Of a stretch of 64,000 nt of DNA, positions 23,910 through 33,568 are shown piece by piece; positions within the stretch are counted from its first letter, which is position 1, and each line of letters begins with the position of its first letter. A program made the position numbers and the translations under genes. The DNA comes from Micromonospora lupini (lineage in GTDB: Bacteria > Actinomycetota > Actinomycetes > Mycobacteriales > Micromonosporaceae), in NCBI RefSeq assembly GCF_026342015.1, contig NZ_JAPENL010000001.1, forward strand, positions 62,001-126,000. The letters run 5' to 3'. The notes beneath the pieces are model-generated. The model was not told the origin of the DNA. It worked only from the letters and a program-made list of their open reading frames with translations, and made no database searches.

Positions 23910-24752
23910 TCAGATCTCGGGATAGCCGATCAACCGCCTGGCCTCGCCCAGGAGCGGGGACGGCGTCAGCGGACGCCCGTCGATTTCGGTGGCGGCCAGG
24001 ATCCCACTCAGCGACCCGGTCAGCCACACGCCGTCCGCGTGCGCCAACTCGTCGGGGGTCACCAGGGCCTCGTCGGTGCCCAGGCCGAGCGTGGCCGCCT
24101 GCCCGATGAGCGCGCCCGACGTGGTGCCGGCGATGATGCCAGACCAGCCCGGCACGGTGAACATGGTCGAGGATCGGATCCACACCAGGTTGAAACTGGG
24201 GCACTCCAGCGCGTAGCCATCGGAGCTGAGCCAGAGCATCTCCTGGGCGCCCCGGCTGGAGGCCCACCGCTGGCTGGCGGTGTGCACGGCGTACGACAGG
24301 GACTTCACGCCGCCCAACAGCCACGGGGCTTTCGCGCGTTCACCGACCGGGAACCCGACGGTGCCCGTGACGAGACGAAGGCCGCGCTTCCGGTTGACAG
24401 ACGTCCAGGCTGGTACGGGCTCCACTGTGGTGAAGATGGTGGGCTTGGCGGTGCCGGCTCGCCCCCGGGTGCACACCAGACGTTGGACAGCCTCGACGTC
24501 GCGGGGCCAGGCCGCCGCGACGTCGAGAACGAAGGTGCGCAGCGCGTCCAGCTTCGGTAGCGGCAGCGCCAGGCTGAGCGCCGACCGGGACAACCGGTTC
24601 AGGTGGGCGGGCAGCAGTACGGGCTCACCCCCGGCGAGGAGCCACGCCTCGAACGCCCCGTCGCCACGCAGCAGCCCCGGGTCGTCGGCATGGACGATCG
24701 GCGCGGCCGGGTCGACCAGGCCGATGCCGAAGACTGCCACAAGCCGGTCCAT
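23910..24752 (-). CDS. Aminotransferase class IV (PabC/branched-chain aminotransferase fold)
   Basis: Predicted 280-aa PLP enzyme. GDGAFEAW near residue 30, the PLP lysine in GGVKSLSYAVHTASQRW, LECPSFNLVW and GIIAGTTSG are conserved fold-type IV blocks. Length and the MDRLVAVFG... start fit aminodeoxychorismate-lyase-like proteins, but no pabA/pabB gene is nearby, so the substrate is uncertain. The ATG at 24752 has GGAG about 9 nt upstream. It is divergent from the DUF1611 gene. Confidence 0.88.
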   Translation of the reverse strand: MDRLVAVFGIGLVDPAAPIVHADDPGLLRGDGAFEAWLLAGGEPVLLPAHLNRLSRSALSLALPLPKLDALRTFVLDVAAAWPRDVEAVQRLVCTRGRAGTAKPTIFTTVEPVPAWTSVNRKRGLRLVTGTVGFPVGERAKAPWLLGGVKSLSYAVHTASQRWASSRGAQEMLWLSSDGYALECPSFNLVWIRSSTMFTVPGWSGIIAGTTSGALIGQAATLGLGTDEALVTPDELAHADGVWLTGSLSGILAATEIDGRPLTPSPLLGEARRLIGYPEI

Positions 24753-24909
24753 TGCCGCACACTCCTTCGCCACACTGCCAGGAGTGTGCGGACAGTCCTG
24801 GCCTGCCCTCGGTCGGAGCGCCGCCGCCGATTGTGCCGCTCGGCCGCATTGCCGTTGGCCTATGCTATGACGGGCCCCAGCCACTTCGCGCTCAGCAGAT
24901 TGATGACTG

Positions 24910-25998
24910 ATGCAAGCACCCACCGGGAACAGGGAAACGACCTCCTCCGCTCTGGATCCCGTTGCCGTGTGGACCGATGGTCGGCTGGGTCTGCCTGGCA
25001 CCAAGACGGCGTCCGGCCTCATCCTGACCGGCACGCGGTGGACCGTCGCCTGCGTGGTGGACGCACGCCACGCAGGCGCCGATGCCGGCGTGGTCCTCGG
25101 GGTCGGGCCGCTTGGCGTGCCCGTGGTGCCCGATCTCGCCAGCGCCCGCCGAGCCGGTGCCCGTAGCGTGGTGATCGGCGTCAACTCGATGGACGCGCAC
25201 ACGGTCGTCCCGGCCCGGCTCAAGGCTGTGGCCGTCGACGCGATCCGGCACGGGCTCAACGTCATCTGCAGCACACACGCCCGGCTGAACGACGATTCCG
25301 ACCTGGTCGGCTTGGCCACTGCCGCCGGTGTCGAGCTGGTCGACGTGCGGGGCGACGGCCCCCGGGAGACGCTGTCGGCCGACCTGTCGGTTGACGCGAC
25401 GGTGCTGCTGACGACCGGCACCGACTGCGCCGTCGGCAAGATGACGACAGCCCTCGCGGTACACCGCGAGGCGCTCTCCCGGGGCATGCGTAGCGCCTTT
25501 TTGGCGACCGGGCAGATCGCGGCCATGTGTGGTGCGGACGCGGCGGTGCAGGTCGACCGCATCTTCGCGGACTTCATCACTGGGGCCGTGCAGCGTGCCG
25601 TCCACCGCCTGGCCGACGCGGGGCACGAACTCGTCGTCGTCGAGGGGCAGGCGGCGACGTTGCACCGCGTCTACGGTGGCAACTCGGTCAACCTCCTTTA
25701 TGGAGCGGCGCCAGACGCGATCATCATGTGCCATGACACCGATCGTCAGGTCCGGGCGATGTTCCCCGGCCTACCGGTCCCGCCGGTGACCGATGAACTC
25801 CAGACGATCGCGGACCTCTGTCGCCGCGTCGGCATTGCCGCCACGTTGGCCGGGTTCTCGGTCTTCGGTGGCAGTCCGTTCCACGAGGAGGAACGCTATC
25901 CCGTGCCGGTTGTCGACACCCGGGCCACCGGCGCCGCCGCCATCCTGCTGGACTCCGTCCTGCGGCTGACTCGGCACACCGAGCGCGACCGACGATGA
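24910..25998 (+). CDS. DUF1611 family P-loop protein (DgcN-like)
   Basis: Predicted 362-aa protein. The N-terminal half is Rossmann-like. The C-terminal half holds a P-loop TTGTDCAVGKMTTALAV, the hallmark of DUF1611, and ends with VVDTRATGAAAI. Characterised members (DgcN) act in D-glutamate catabolism with an enolase-type epimerase partner, but that partner is not next to it here. The start is weakly supported because no strong ribosome-binding site is visible; homologues with a shorter N-terminus would argue for a later start. Confidence 0.85.
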   Translation: MQAPTGNRETTSSALDPVAVWTDGRLGLPGTKTASGLILTGTRWTVACVVDARHAGADAGVVLGVGPLGVPVVPDLASARRAGARSVVIGVNSMDAHTVVPARLKAVAVDAIRHGLNVICSTHARLNDDSDLVGLATAAGVELVDVRGDGPRETLSADLSVDATVLLTTGTDCAVGKMTTALAVHREALSRGMRSAFLATGQIAAMCGADAAVQVDRIFADFITGAVQRAVHRLADAGHELVVVEGQAATLHRVYGGNSVNLLYGAAPDAIIMCHDTDRQVRAMFPGLPVPPVTDELQTIADLCRRVGIAATLAGFSVFGGSPFHEEERYPVPVVDTRATGAAAILLDSVLRLTRHTERDRR

Positions 25999-26002
25999 GG
26001 GG

Positions 26003-29000
26003 TCACTGCTGCGCGGGCGACTCGTCCGGCAGCGAGAGCATGTGTGACTGTCGCTCTCCCGCGGACAGATGTCGGAACACCCGGTGTCGGGCTCGGCTCC
26101 GGAGGTCGTCGATGTCGGGCTGGACCGACCAGATTCGGGCCGACTTGTCCAGCGAGGCTGTGAGCAGCGTCCGCCCGTCGGCCGACCAGGCGACCGACGT
26201 CACCCGATCCACGTGTACGCCGACCACCCGCGACTCCGCGTCGTCAAGCGCGCTCCAGACCCGTACGGTGCGGTCGTAGGAGCCGGTGGCGATCTGATCA
26301 CCGGACGGCGACCAGGCGACCGCGCGTACCCGCCCCTCGTGGCCTTCCAGGGTCCGGATGTGCCGACCGGTGCGAGGGGCCCAGATCCGGCAGGTCCAGT
26401 CGGCCGAGCAGGTGACGACGAACTGTTCGTCAGGTGAGAAGGCCAGACCGTCCACCCAGTTGTGGTGGCCGCGGAGGACGGCGAGTTCCTCGCCGGTGGA
26501 GCTGTCCCAGACCCGGGCGGTACGGTCGTCCGAGGCCGTGGCGATCATGCGTCCACTCGGCGACCAGGAGACGCGGACCACCCAGTCGGTGTGGCCGCGT
26601 AGTTGCAGCAGCCGACGGCCGGTCGTGGCGTTCCAGATCGACGCCGTGCCGTCCCGGCAGGCCGTGGCGATCCGTGTGTTGTCCGGGGCCCACATGAGAC
26701 CCTCGCAGATCGTCTCTTCGTCCAGCCGGAGGTATGGCTGGACGCTGTCCGGGCGCCACAGTTGCACCGAGCCGTCGTTCGAGCACGAGCCGAGGCGCTG
26801 CCCGTCGGGTGCCCACGCCACCCCCCAGACGGTGCCGACGTGCCCGGTGAAGGTGCTGACGACTTCGGACGCCGCGTTCCAGACCCGGACCGACCCGTCG
26901 TCCGAGGCGGTCGCGATCCGGGATCCGCCCGTGGCCCACGCCGCCGCGCGAAGCCCGCCGGCGTGCCCGGTGAACGCCTGTCGTTCGGCACCGCTGGGCA
27001 GTATCGACCAGACCCGGGCGGTGTGGTCGCTTGAGGCCGAGGCGAGCGCGGTGCCGTCGGGCGACCAGGCCACCCCCCACACGGCGTCCTCGTGACCACG
27101 CAGCGCGGCGATCTCCCGGGCGTCGCTGACGTCCCAGATCCGTACGGTGCGGTCGCTGGAGGCGGAGGCCAGCGACCGTCCGTCGGGTGACCAGGAGACG
27201 TCCCAGACGAAATCGGTGTGTCCACGGATCAGCAGCAGTTGACGGCCGTCGGTGACGTCCCAGATCCGGATCGTCTGGTCGCCCGAGGCCGTGGCCAGCC
27301 GTCGCCCGTCCGGGCACCACGACAGGCCCTCGATGAAGTCGTTGTGCCCCCGCAGCACGGTCTGCTGCTCACCGGTGGCGAAGTCCCACACGATGGCAGT
27401 GCGGTCGTGCGACGTCGAGGCGAGCAGCGTGCCGTTCGGCGACCAGGCGAGGCCGTAGACATCGCCCGTGTGCCCGCGCAGGGTCGCCGTGTGGTCGCCG
27501 GTGTCCGTCCGCCACACGTGGATGTGGTGGTCCTGTGCGCCTGCGGCGACGTGCTCGCCGTCCGGCGACCAGGCCGTGCCACGGATCAGGTCGTCGGCGC
27601 CGTAGAGGGTCGGCGGCGGATCGTCCGCGCCCACCCGCCACAACTTGACCGTACGGTCCCGGGAACCGCTGGCGACGCGGCGCGAGTCGGGCGCCCAGGC
27701 GATGGCCTCCACCATGGCGTCGTGACCGGTGAACTCGGCGATCGCCCGGCCGGAGTTGGGGTCCCACACGCGGATGGAGTTGTCCCGGGAGCCGGTGGCG
27801 ATCAGGCGGCCGTCCGGGGACCAGGCGATCGAACGTACGGTGTCGGTGTGCCCGGAGAGCACGCGTCGCAGGTGGCTGAAGGCGAGCGCGGACATGAGGG
27901 CGCGTTCGATCAGCGGCGTGATGGGCGCCTCGGCGATCGCCGCGATGGAGAGCAGGATCGACAGCTCCGGAAACCGTTCGGCATTGGCAAGGACGTACCG
28001 GCCGATGTTCTCCGACACGCGACGCAGGAAGGCCAGGTCTCGGCGCTTCGACTGCTCGATCAGGGCCCGGACCACCTCGCTCGCCTGGCCGAGCGCCTCC
28101 AGACCGGCGAGCCACTGCTCGGCCAGCGCCAGCCGCTGCCCGGTCAGTAGGTAGTCGTCGCTACGCCCGGAGTGCTGCCAGTCGGCAGCCCACCGCTCCA
28201 ACTCGGAGCGCCGACGGAGGTGCTCGGCCCGCGTCTCGACCTCCTGCCGGAGCGGCGCCCAGAGTCGGAACAGCGACTCGTGCGCTACCTCCACGACTGA
28301 TTCGCCGTCCTGTACCTTGCTGACCAGCAGCCTCGCGTCCACGAACGCGGCGACGACATGGCGCTGCTCGGAGCTCAGCTCCCCCAGAGCTACAGGTCGT
28401 TTGGTCGCCTCGTTGGAGTCGAGCGAGACGAACCGCAGCAGGGTCGTCAGGATCGGGGCGATGCCGCCTTCCCCGCGTAGCTCGGTGACGACCTGGTCGG
28501 CCTGCCGGGTGAGTGCGCCACCGACCCCACCGGTGGCGAGGTAGGCCTTCAGGCTCACCGCGGCGCCAGGCCGGACCTCGAAGAAGAGCTCCTGCAGCAG
28601 GTACGCCAGCAGCGGCAGCGCGTCGGTCGTGCCGACGTCGGCGATGATCCGGTTGACGACCAACGGCTCGAACGTCATACCGGCGATTCGGGCCGGCTCC
28701 TCGATGATCGCGGTGAGGTACTCCGTCTTGATGGCACCGATCGCGACGGGATTCTGGAACAGCGCCGCCATGTCGCTGTCGAGGAACTGCGCCAGGTATT
28801 CGATGCGCATGCTTGCGATCACCGACAACCGGGAGTCGGCGGCCAACAGGCGCTCGACGATCTCGAGAAACAGGTGCCGGTCGCTCTCGCCGGACAGTGT
28901 GAACAGCTCTTCCAACTGGTCGATCACCAGGAGCACGTGGCCGAACCGGCGTCCCATCCCTCGGCGGATCGTGGCGACGTAGTTCGCCGCGCTCGCCGGG

Positions 29001-29572
29001 TTCTCCCGTATCGCCCGGACGATGACCGGCATGGCGACCGGCTCCGGGAGCGCCTCGGTGATGGCCTTGGCCAGGTTCGTCACAGGTGCGCTGCCCGGGT
29101 TGATCGTGGGCAGGCTGATCCACCGCCGGGTCTTGAGCGTCGGAACGACACCCGCCTGCACAAGCGACGACTTCCCGCCGCCGGACGAGCCAACCACCAC
29201 CAGCAGCCGCTCACGAGGGTCCGCCGAGGCAGCGAGCATCCGCCCGACGATGTCCGAGATCTGCTGGTCCCGACCGAAGAAGACGGCGGAGTCCTCCTCC
29301 CGGAAGGGCTCCAACCCGGGGTAAGGCGGCCGGCGCGGATCCCAGTCGGAGCGTTTCGGTTTGGGATTCGCCACGACATGGAGAACGACCTGCCCGACGA
29401 CGAGCAGGACCACGATCGCGACGAACGCCGGGATCGCCACGGACTGCAGAACCCGCAGGTACGTGGGCGGCTCACTCAGGTTCGTCAGATAGTTGCCGAT
29501 CAGACCGAGCAGGCTCGTGGCCAGAATCAGCGCGACGTTGAGATACAGCGCGAGTGCACGTTGTCTCTTCAC
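26003..29572 (-). CDS. nSTAND-type ATPase with 14 WD40 repeats
   Basis: Predicted 1189-aa protein. Two N-terminal membrane helices (about 8-28 and 45-67) are followed by FFGRDQQI, Walker A GSSGGGKSS (128-136) and Walker B LLVIDQLEEL (about 214-223), a novel-STAND NTPase. A winged-helix and helical region leads to a C-terminal beta-propeller. I count 14 WD40 units, each with a core of the type WSPDGR-x-ATAS-x-DRTVRIW, enough for two seven-bladed propellers. The GTG at 29572 follows GGAG. STAND proteins act as signal-triggered switches, often in defence or programmed death; the ligand is unknown. Confidence 0.92.
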   Translation of the reverse strand: MKRQRALALYLNVALILATSLLGLIGNYLTNLSEPPTYLRVLQSVAIPAFVAIVVLLVVGQVVLHVVANPKPKRSDWDPRRPPYPGLEPFREEDSAVFFGRDQQISDIVGRMLAASADPRERLLVVVGSSGGGKSSLVQAGVVPTLKTRRWISLPTINPGSAPVTNLAKAITEALPEPVAMPVIVRAIRENPASAANYVATIRRGMGRRFGHVLLVIDQLEELFTLSGESDRHLFLEIVERLLAADSRLSVIASMRIEYLAQFLDSDMAALFQNPVAIGAIKTEYLTAIIEEPARIAGMTFEPLVVNRIIADVGTTDALPLLAYLLQELFFEVRPGAAVSLKAYLATGGVGGALTRQADQVVTELRGEGGIAPILTTLLRFVSLDSNEATKRPVALGELSSEQRHVVAAFVDARLLVSKVQDGESVVEVAHESLFRLWAPLRQEVETRAEHLRRRSELERWAADWQHSGRSDDYLLTGQRLALAEQWLAGLEALGQASEVVRALIEQSKRRDLAFLRRVSENIGRYVLANAERFPELSILLSIAAIAEAPITPLIERALMSALAFSHLRRVLSGHTDTVRSIAWSPDGRLIATGSRDNSIRVWDPNSGRAIAEFTGHDAMVEAIAWAPDSRRVASGSRDRTVKLWRVGADDPPPTLYGADDLIRGTAWSPDGEHVAAGAQDHHIHVWRTDTGDHTATLRGHTGDVYGLAWSPNGTLLASTSHDRTAIVWDFATGEQQTVLRGHNDFIEGLSWCPDGRRLATASGDQTIRIWDVTDGRQLLLIRGHTDFVWDVSWSPDGRSLASASSDRTVRIWDVSDAREIAALRGHEDAVWGVAWSPDGTALASASSDHTARVWSILPSGAERQAFTGHAGGLRAAAWATGGSRIATASDDGSVRVWNAASEVVSTFTGHVGTVWGVAWAPDGQRLGSCSNDGSVQLWRPDSVQPYLRLDEETICEGLMWAPDNTRIATACRDGTASIWNATTGRRLLQLRGHTDWVVRVSWSPSGRMIATASDDRTARVWDSSTGEELAVLRGHHNWVDGLAFSPDEQFVVTCSADWTCRIWAPRTGRHIRTLEGHEGRVRAVAWSPSGDQIATGSYDRTVRVWSALDDAESRVVGVHVDRVTSVAWSADGRTLLTASLDKSARIWSVQPDIDDLRSRARHRVFRHLSAGERQSHMLSLPDESPAQQ

Positions 29573-29766
29573 GCCGACTCCGAGTCCAACAGAACGTGCC
29601 CCGAGGCGAACCCCGTGCCGCCGTCGTCAGTGCCCGGGGGAGCCGAGAATGCGTACGCCTCGCCCATGGTATCGCTTCGATGTGTCAACGGCGCAAGGCG
29701 ACATCTGTCGCCAAGCCGTCCTGTGGCGCCCTGCCCGACACGTCGCCACCTGGGCGGCGGCCCGTG

Positions 29767-30540
29767 TCAGCGAGTGGACCCGCCGTTGTGTCGGGTCCGG
29801 CAGCGCCCGCCGAACTCGGCCAGGAGGGCCAGGTCCAGCGGGCTGCGGGCGGTGTGCTGTTCGAAGTGCCATTGAACGCCGAGCACGAATCGGTGTGGCC
29901 GGTCGACGGCGATGGCTTCGATCACGCCGTCGGGTGCGAACGCTTCGACGCTGACGCCGGCCGGCAGCCGGTCGACGACCTGCCAGTGTTGGGAGTTGAC
30001 CATGAACTCCGCGCTGGGTGGGTAGCCGAGCAGACTGGCGAGGTGGCCGCCCGGGGTGAGGGTGACGGGGTGAGCCGGGCCCCACCGGTCGTCGTTCTCA
30101 TCGGGTAGCCGCCGGTGGCTACCTGTGGGGTCGGTCTCGCACAGGAGCCCGCCGCTGTGCACGGCGATCTCCTGCATGCCCCGGCAACTGCCGAGCACCG
30201 GCAGGTCGGGCAGGTGGGCCGCGGCGGCGAGCAGAGCGCTGGCGACGGCATCGCGCGCAGGGTCGTAGGCGCGGTCCGGCCATATCGGCGTGCTCGTGTC
30301 GAAACGGGCCGGGTGTAGGAAGGACGGACCACCGGGCAACACGAGGCCGTCGAGGACCGACAGGATGGCGGCGGCATTGTCCGGCTCGGTGGCCGGGATC
30401 AGTACGGCGGCAACGTCGGCGTGCCGAGCGAGTTGACTCACGACCGTCCTGTTGACGTGCGAGTAGGTGGTGCCGGTGGCGCTCTGGCTGGTACAGGCAA
30501 GCACGCCGACGACGGGGGTGGTACCTGTTGGCGATCTCAC
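29767..30540 (-). CDS. Class I glutamine-amidotransferase-like gamma-glutamyl hydrolase (peptidase C26)
   Basis: Predicted 257-aa protein. PGGPSFLHP, the nucleophile elbow LGSCRGMQE with Cys119, and VQWHFE with His225 and Glu227 form the catalytic triad. The arrangement matches PuuD-like gamma-glutamyl-gamma-aminobutyrate hydrolases. No synthetase domain is fused. The GTG start has GAGAGG 9 nt upstream. It is divergent from an ATP-grasp ligase gene, which suggests that the pair handle a gamma-glutamyl or amide-linked metabolite; that is an inference. Confidence 0.88.
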   Translation of the reverse strand: MRSPTGTTPVVGVLACTSQSATGTTYSHVNRTVVSQLARHADVAAVLIPATEPDNAAAILSVLDGLVLPGGPSFLHPARFDTSTPIWPDRAYDPARDAVASALLAAAAHLPDLPVLGSCRGMQEIAVHSGGLLCETDPTGSHRRLPDENDDRWGPAHPVTLTPGGHLASLLGYPPSAEFMVNSQHWQVVDRLPAGVSVEAFAPDGVIEAIAVDRPHRFVLGVQWHFEQHTARSPLDLALLAEFGGRCRTRHNGGSTR

Positions 30541-30662
30541 GTGGTCAGCCTCTCGCCCCAGTGCGACTCACGACAAGCGACAGTGACCACGCGGCGGCGG
30601 GCCGCTCGCTGTCATTGATGGCTTCTCTATCCTCGATGCGACGGGACCAGATAGGAATACCG
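30541..30662. promoter_or_regulatory. Divergent promoter, amidotransferase and ATP-grasp genes
   Basis: The 122-nt gap must contain both promoters. AGGAATACCG lies before the ATP-grasp ATG. No palindrome was recognised. Confidence 0.35.
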
Positions 30663-32126
30663 ATGCGATCATCGCAATCCCGGAAGGGACCAGATCCACG
30701 GCGGCTGGCGGCGGACATTCTCCACGGCGACTCGGAACTACACGCGCAGAAGGAAGCGACGGCGGATCGCGGGGTGTGGACCATCGCTCGACGGTCTGTC
30801 CTGTTCGACGACTACAGCGCGATTCGACTCATGAATCAAATCCCGTACCCGGACGGGTTTCAGCTCAGAGCCCGGCTGCGCGCCGGAGACGACGACATCA
30901 TCGTCTGTCGGCCACGGCCACCAGCTGGATTCGACGAGTACTACTCGGGGCGCCTCGGGCTGGGTGATCCGGACTGGTTGCATCCCGACTCCGCCACCGA
31001 CCTGTGTTCGGCGGCATGGAGCGACAGCCGTACGTCGGCCGTCCTGGTCGAAGCCGCTCGCGGCGGCGCCTGTCTGCATCCCTACCACGCGTCCGAGGCG
31101 GCCTGGCAGCTCGCTGAACGCATGTCCCACGCCGCGCATCGATCGGTGCCAGTGCTGGGGCCGCCTCCGCGGTTGTGCCGGTTGGCGAATGACAAGTCCT
31201 GGTTTCTCAGTAGAGTCGCGGACCTGCTCGGCGCCGATGCGATCCCCCGGCTGCGGCTGACGCGCCGTTTCGTCGACTTCCCGGCCGTGATCGAGGAGAT
31301 CTCCCGACACTCGCCCAAACTCGCCGTACGGATACCGGACTCCGCCGGCGGTCTGGGCATGCGCGTCTTCGCCACCGACGCCCTGCGGCGGCTCGACCGG
31401 CAGGCCCTCATCGCCTGGGCCGGCGACGTCTACCGCGACCTGGGTCTCCGAGATGACTCGGCCGTGCTGGTGACCGGCTGGGAGGAGACACTCGCCGCAC
31501 CCAGCATCGAGGTCACGATAGCGCCGGGGGAGACAGCGCCGCCGATCTGTGGCCGGGTCATCGATCAGAGCTTCACCGACGCCGAGCGGTCCCAGTTCGG
31601 CGGCGGCGTCGCCGGGGCTCTGCCGCTCACGATCGTGCGCCGCCTGCGCTCCCAGGCCTCGACGATCGCGGTGCTCCTGCAAGCACTGGGATATCTCGGA
31701 CGTCTGTCGTTGGACTTCATCGTCACCGGCCGGTCCTTCGCGGAGGCGGAAGTTCGGGTCGTCGACTGCAATGCCAGGTGGAGCGGCGGCTCGGTATTGG
31801 GAGCCATGGTGGACCGCCTCTTCTCCGACGGAGTACCGCCGTACGCCTTCGGCGCCCTGCGGAATCCGCACCTGCGTTCGATTCCGTTCGACGTCCTGAT
31901 CGAGCGTCTCGACGGCAGGCTCTGGGATCCGTCCACCAGGCGTGGCGACCTGCTCGTGCACAACGTGGGTCACCTCGCGGCGTCCGGGCGGGTCGACATC
32001 GTGGTGCTCGCCGACAACGCCGAAACGGCCCGGCGTCGCCTGGCAGACCTGTCGCGCTCGGTGGCGGACGGCACCGCCACGCCGCTCTTCGCAGGAGACG
32101 CTGAAGCTGGCCCGGCCATCTCGTGA
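30663..32126 (+). CDS. ATP-grasp ligase with pre-ATP-grasp domain
   Basis: Predicted 487-aa protein. The N-terminal about 180 residues are a pre-ATP-grasp-like Rossmann region. The ATP-grasp part shows LANDKSWFLSRVADLLG and RIPDSAGGLGMRVF (nucleotide lid), and VRVVDCNARWSGGSVLGAM, the Asp/Asn magnesium motif. ATP-grasp enzymes join a carboxylate to an amine through an acyl phosphate, and this type resembles peptide ligases. The ATG at 30663 follows AGGA; earlier ATGs give an unlikely N-terminus. No adenylation or carrier domains lie nearby, so the product is unknown. Confidence 0.82.
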   Translation: MRSSQSRKGPDPRRLAADILHGDSELHAQKEATADRGVWTIARRSVLFDDYSAIRLMNQIPYPDGFQLRARLRAGDDDIIVCRPRPPAGFDEYYSGRLGLGDPDWLHPDSATDLCSAAWSDSRTSAVLVEAARGGACLHPYHASEAAWQLAERMSHAAHRSVPVLGPPPRLCRLANDKSWFLSRVADLLGADAIPRLRLTRRFVDFPAVIEEISRHSPKLAVRIPDSAGGLGMRVFATDALRRLDRQALIAWAGDVYRDLGLRDDSAVLVTGWEETLAAPSIEVTIAPGETAPPICGRVIDQSFTDAERSQFGGGVAGALPLTIVRRLRSQASTIAVLLQALGYLGRLSLDFIVTGRSFAEAEVRVVDCNARWSGGSVLGAMVDRLFSDGVPPYAFGALRNPHLRSIPFDVLIERLDGRLWDPSTRRGDLLVHNVGHLAASGRVDIVVLADNAETARRRLADLSRSVADGTATPLFAGDAEAGPAIS

Positions 32127-32250
32127 GTAGTGCGGTATGTCGTTCTGGCGTTCCGAGGCCGTCAGTCGAAGAGCCTTCCGAGCAGGGCGGATTGGCCGGC
32201 GGCCAGAACGTGTCCCTGGGTCACAGGCTGGTGTGCGACGCCGAGGCCCG

Positions 32251-33465
32251 TCAGCGGTCGTTCGCGGCGGGCTGATCGTCTATCGGCCGGTCGAAGTCGA
32301 TGCGGTGGTCGTACAGCCAGGCGAACGCCTCTGGGGTATTGAATTTTCTCATGAGCAGGGGGAACGTCACGTCGCGCAGGACGCGACTCACGCCTGTGGC
32401 CGCCTTGCTGCGGTTGACCTGTCTGGCACCCGCCAGCACCTTGCCGACCCGGTCGGCGCGCAACCGTTGGTACGCGTCGAACGCCGCAGGCGGATCGACT
32501 CGGTCTCGCACACAGCGGGCCAGTTGCACGGCGTCCTCGAAGGCCATCGACGCGCCCTGGCCGGAACTGGGTGAGCTCACGTGTGCCGCGTCACCGATCA
32601 GGACGACGCGTCCGCGGTGCCACCGCTTCGGGGCGCGCATGTCGTGCATGGGAAACCACGTGTAGTCCGGCGGTGTCGCGCGGATGAGCGGCGCGGCCGG
32701 CGACCTGTCCTCGGCAAAGGCTTCCAACAGTCGCTGTTGCCATCGCCAGCCGGAGGTCGCGGCCAGGTCGGCTGCGGTGGGTTCGTCGGCCCGGGGCAGA
32801 TTGGCGAACCACCAGACGCTACCGTCCGTACTGGCGATGGAGGCGAAGAATGCCCGCCTGCCGAAGACCATGTTCATCACACCAGGATCGAATTGCGGTG
32901 TGACGTCGCGGGTGATCCCGCCCGTGCCGATGAGCCCGACGTATCGGGGTCGTGGTGCGTGCGGGGCTACGAAGCGCCGGGTCGTCGACCCGATGCCGTC
33001 GGCGCCGACGAGGAGGTCGCCGACAGCTTCCGTGCCATCGGTGAACAGCGCTGCGACCTGGTCACCGCGGTGTTCGACGTGGGCCAGGCGCTTGCCGTGG
33101 TGGATGGGCACGCCGCGGCGGAGGGCCTCCTGACGCAGCGCGGCGTACAGGTCGTAGCGTCCAATGACGATCGGGAGCGTCCCGTCGGCCAGCGGAGTGC
33201 CGGTGTGTCCCTCGCCGAGGCGTCTGCCGTTGCCGAGCCACATGACGCCTCGGGGTACCGGGAAGCCAGCGTCGCGGACGACTGTGTGCGCGTCGAGCGT
33301 GCGCAGCGCGTCGAGGCCGTTGAGAGAGATGCCCATGCTGGCCCCCACGTCGTGGGCCGTGGTGGCGTACGCCTCGTAGACGGTGGCGTCGATTCCGACT
33401 TTCTGGAGTGCGATGGCGGCGGTGGGACCCGCGACACCGCCGCCGATGATCAGTGCGTGAGTCAT
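32251..33465 (-). CDS. FAD-dependent aromatic-type monooxygenase
   Basis: Predicted 404-aa flavoprotein. GGGVAGPTAAIALQKVG is the dinucleotide-binding motif, DLLVGADGIGSTTRR the DG motif, and VVLIGDAAHVSSPSSGQGASMAFEDA the GD motif binding FAD ribityl. Family members hydroxylate aromatic or tetracycline-like substrates using NAD(P)H. The ATG at 33465 follows GAGAGG. It is divergent from a MarR regulator with paired palindromes between them, so substrate-induced detoxification is likely. The substrate is unknown. Confidence 0.93.
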   Translation of the reverse strand: MTHALIIGGGVAGPTAAIALQKVGIDATVYEAYATTAHDVGASMGISLNGLDALRTLDAHTVVRDAGFPVPRGVMWLGNGRRLGEGHTGTPLADGTLPIVIGRYDLYAALRQEALRRGVPIHHGKRLAHVEHRGDQVAALFTDGTEAVGDLLVGADGIGSTTRRFVAPHAPRPRYVGLIGTGGITRDVTPQFDPGVMNMVFGRRAFFASIASTDGSVWWFANLPRADEPTAADLAATSGWRWQQRLLEAFAEDRSPAAPLIRATPPDYTWFPMHDMRAPKRWHRGRVVLIGDAAHVSSPSSGQGASMAFEDAVQLARCVRDRVDPPAAFDAYQRLRADRVGKVLAGARQVNRSKAATGVSRVLRDVTFPLLMRKFNTPEAFAWLYDHRIDFDRPIDDQPAANDR

Positions 33466-33510
33466 GCCCTCTCGTTCCTGTTCTAGGCTCTCGACGGGGT
33501 CATCCCACTC

Positions 33511-33545
33511 GGGAAGTAACTTCCCCAAGAAGTAACTTCTTGGGG
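33511..33545. promoter_or_regulatory. Overlapping MarR operators
   Basis: Two perfect palindromes overlap by three bases. GGGAAGTAACTTCCC lies at 33511-33525, and CCCCAAGAAGT-A-ACTTCTTGGGG at 33523-33545. GGGAAGTTATC follows as a third half-site. They sit between the divergent monooxygenase and marR starts and cover the likely promoters of both. Confidence 0.8.
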
Positions 33546-33568
33546 AAGTTATCTGGAATGAGGTGAGC

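Noticed and set aside
26150..27860. Repeated DNA pattern that could be read as a tandem repeat array
   Set aside because: It is the WD40-coding part of one gene; repeats are about 120-126 nt with protein-level conservation, not a CRISPR or satellite array.
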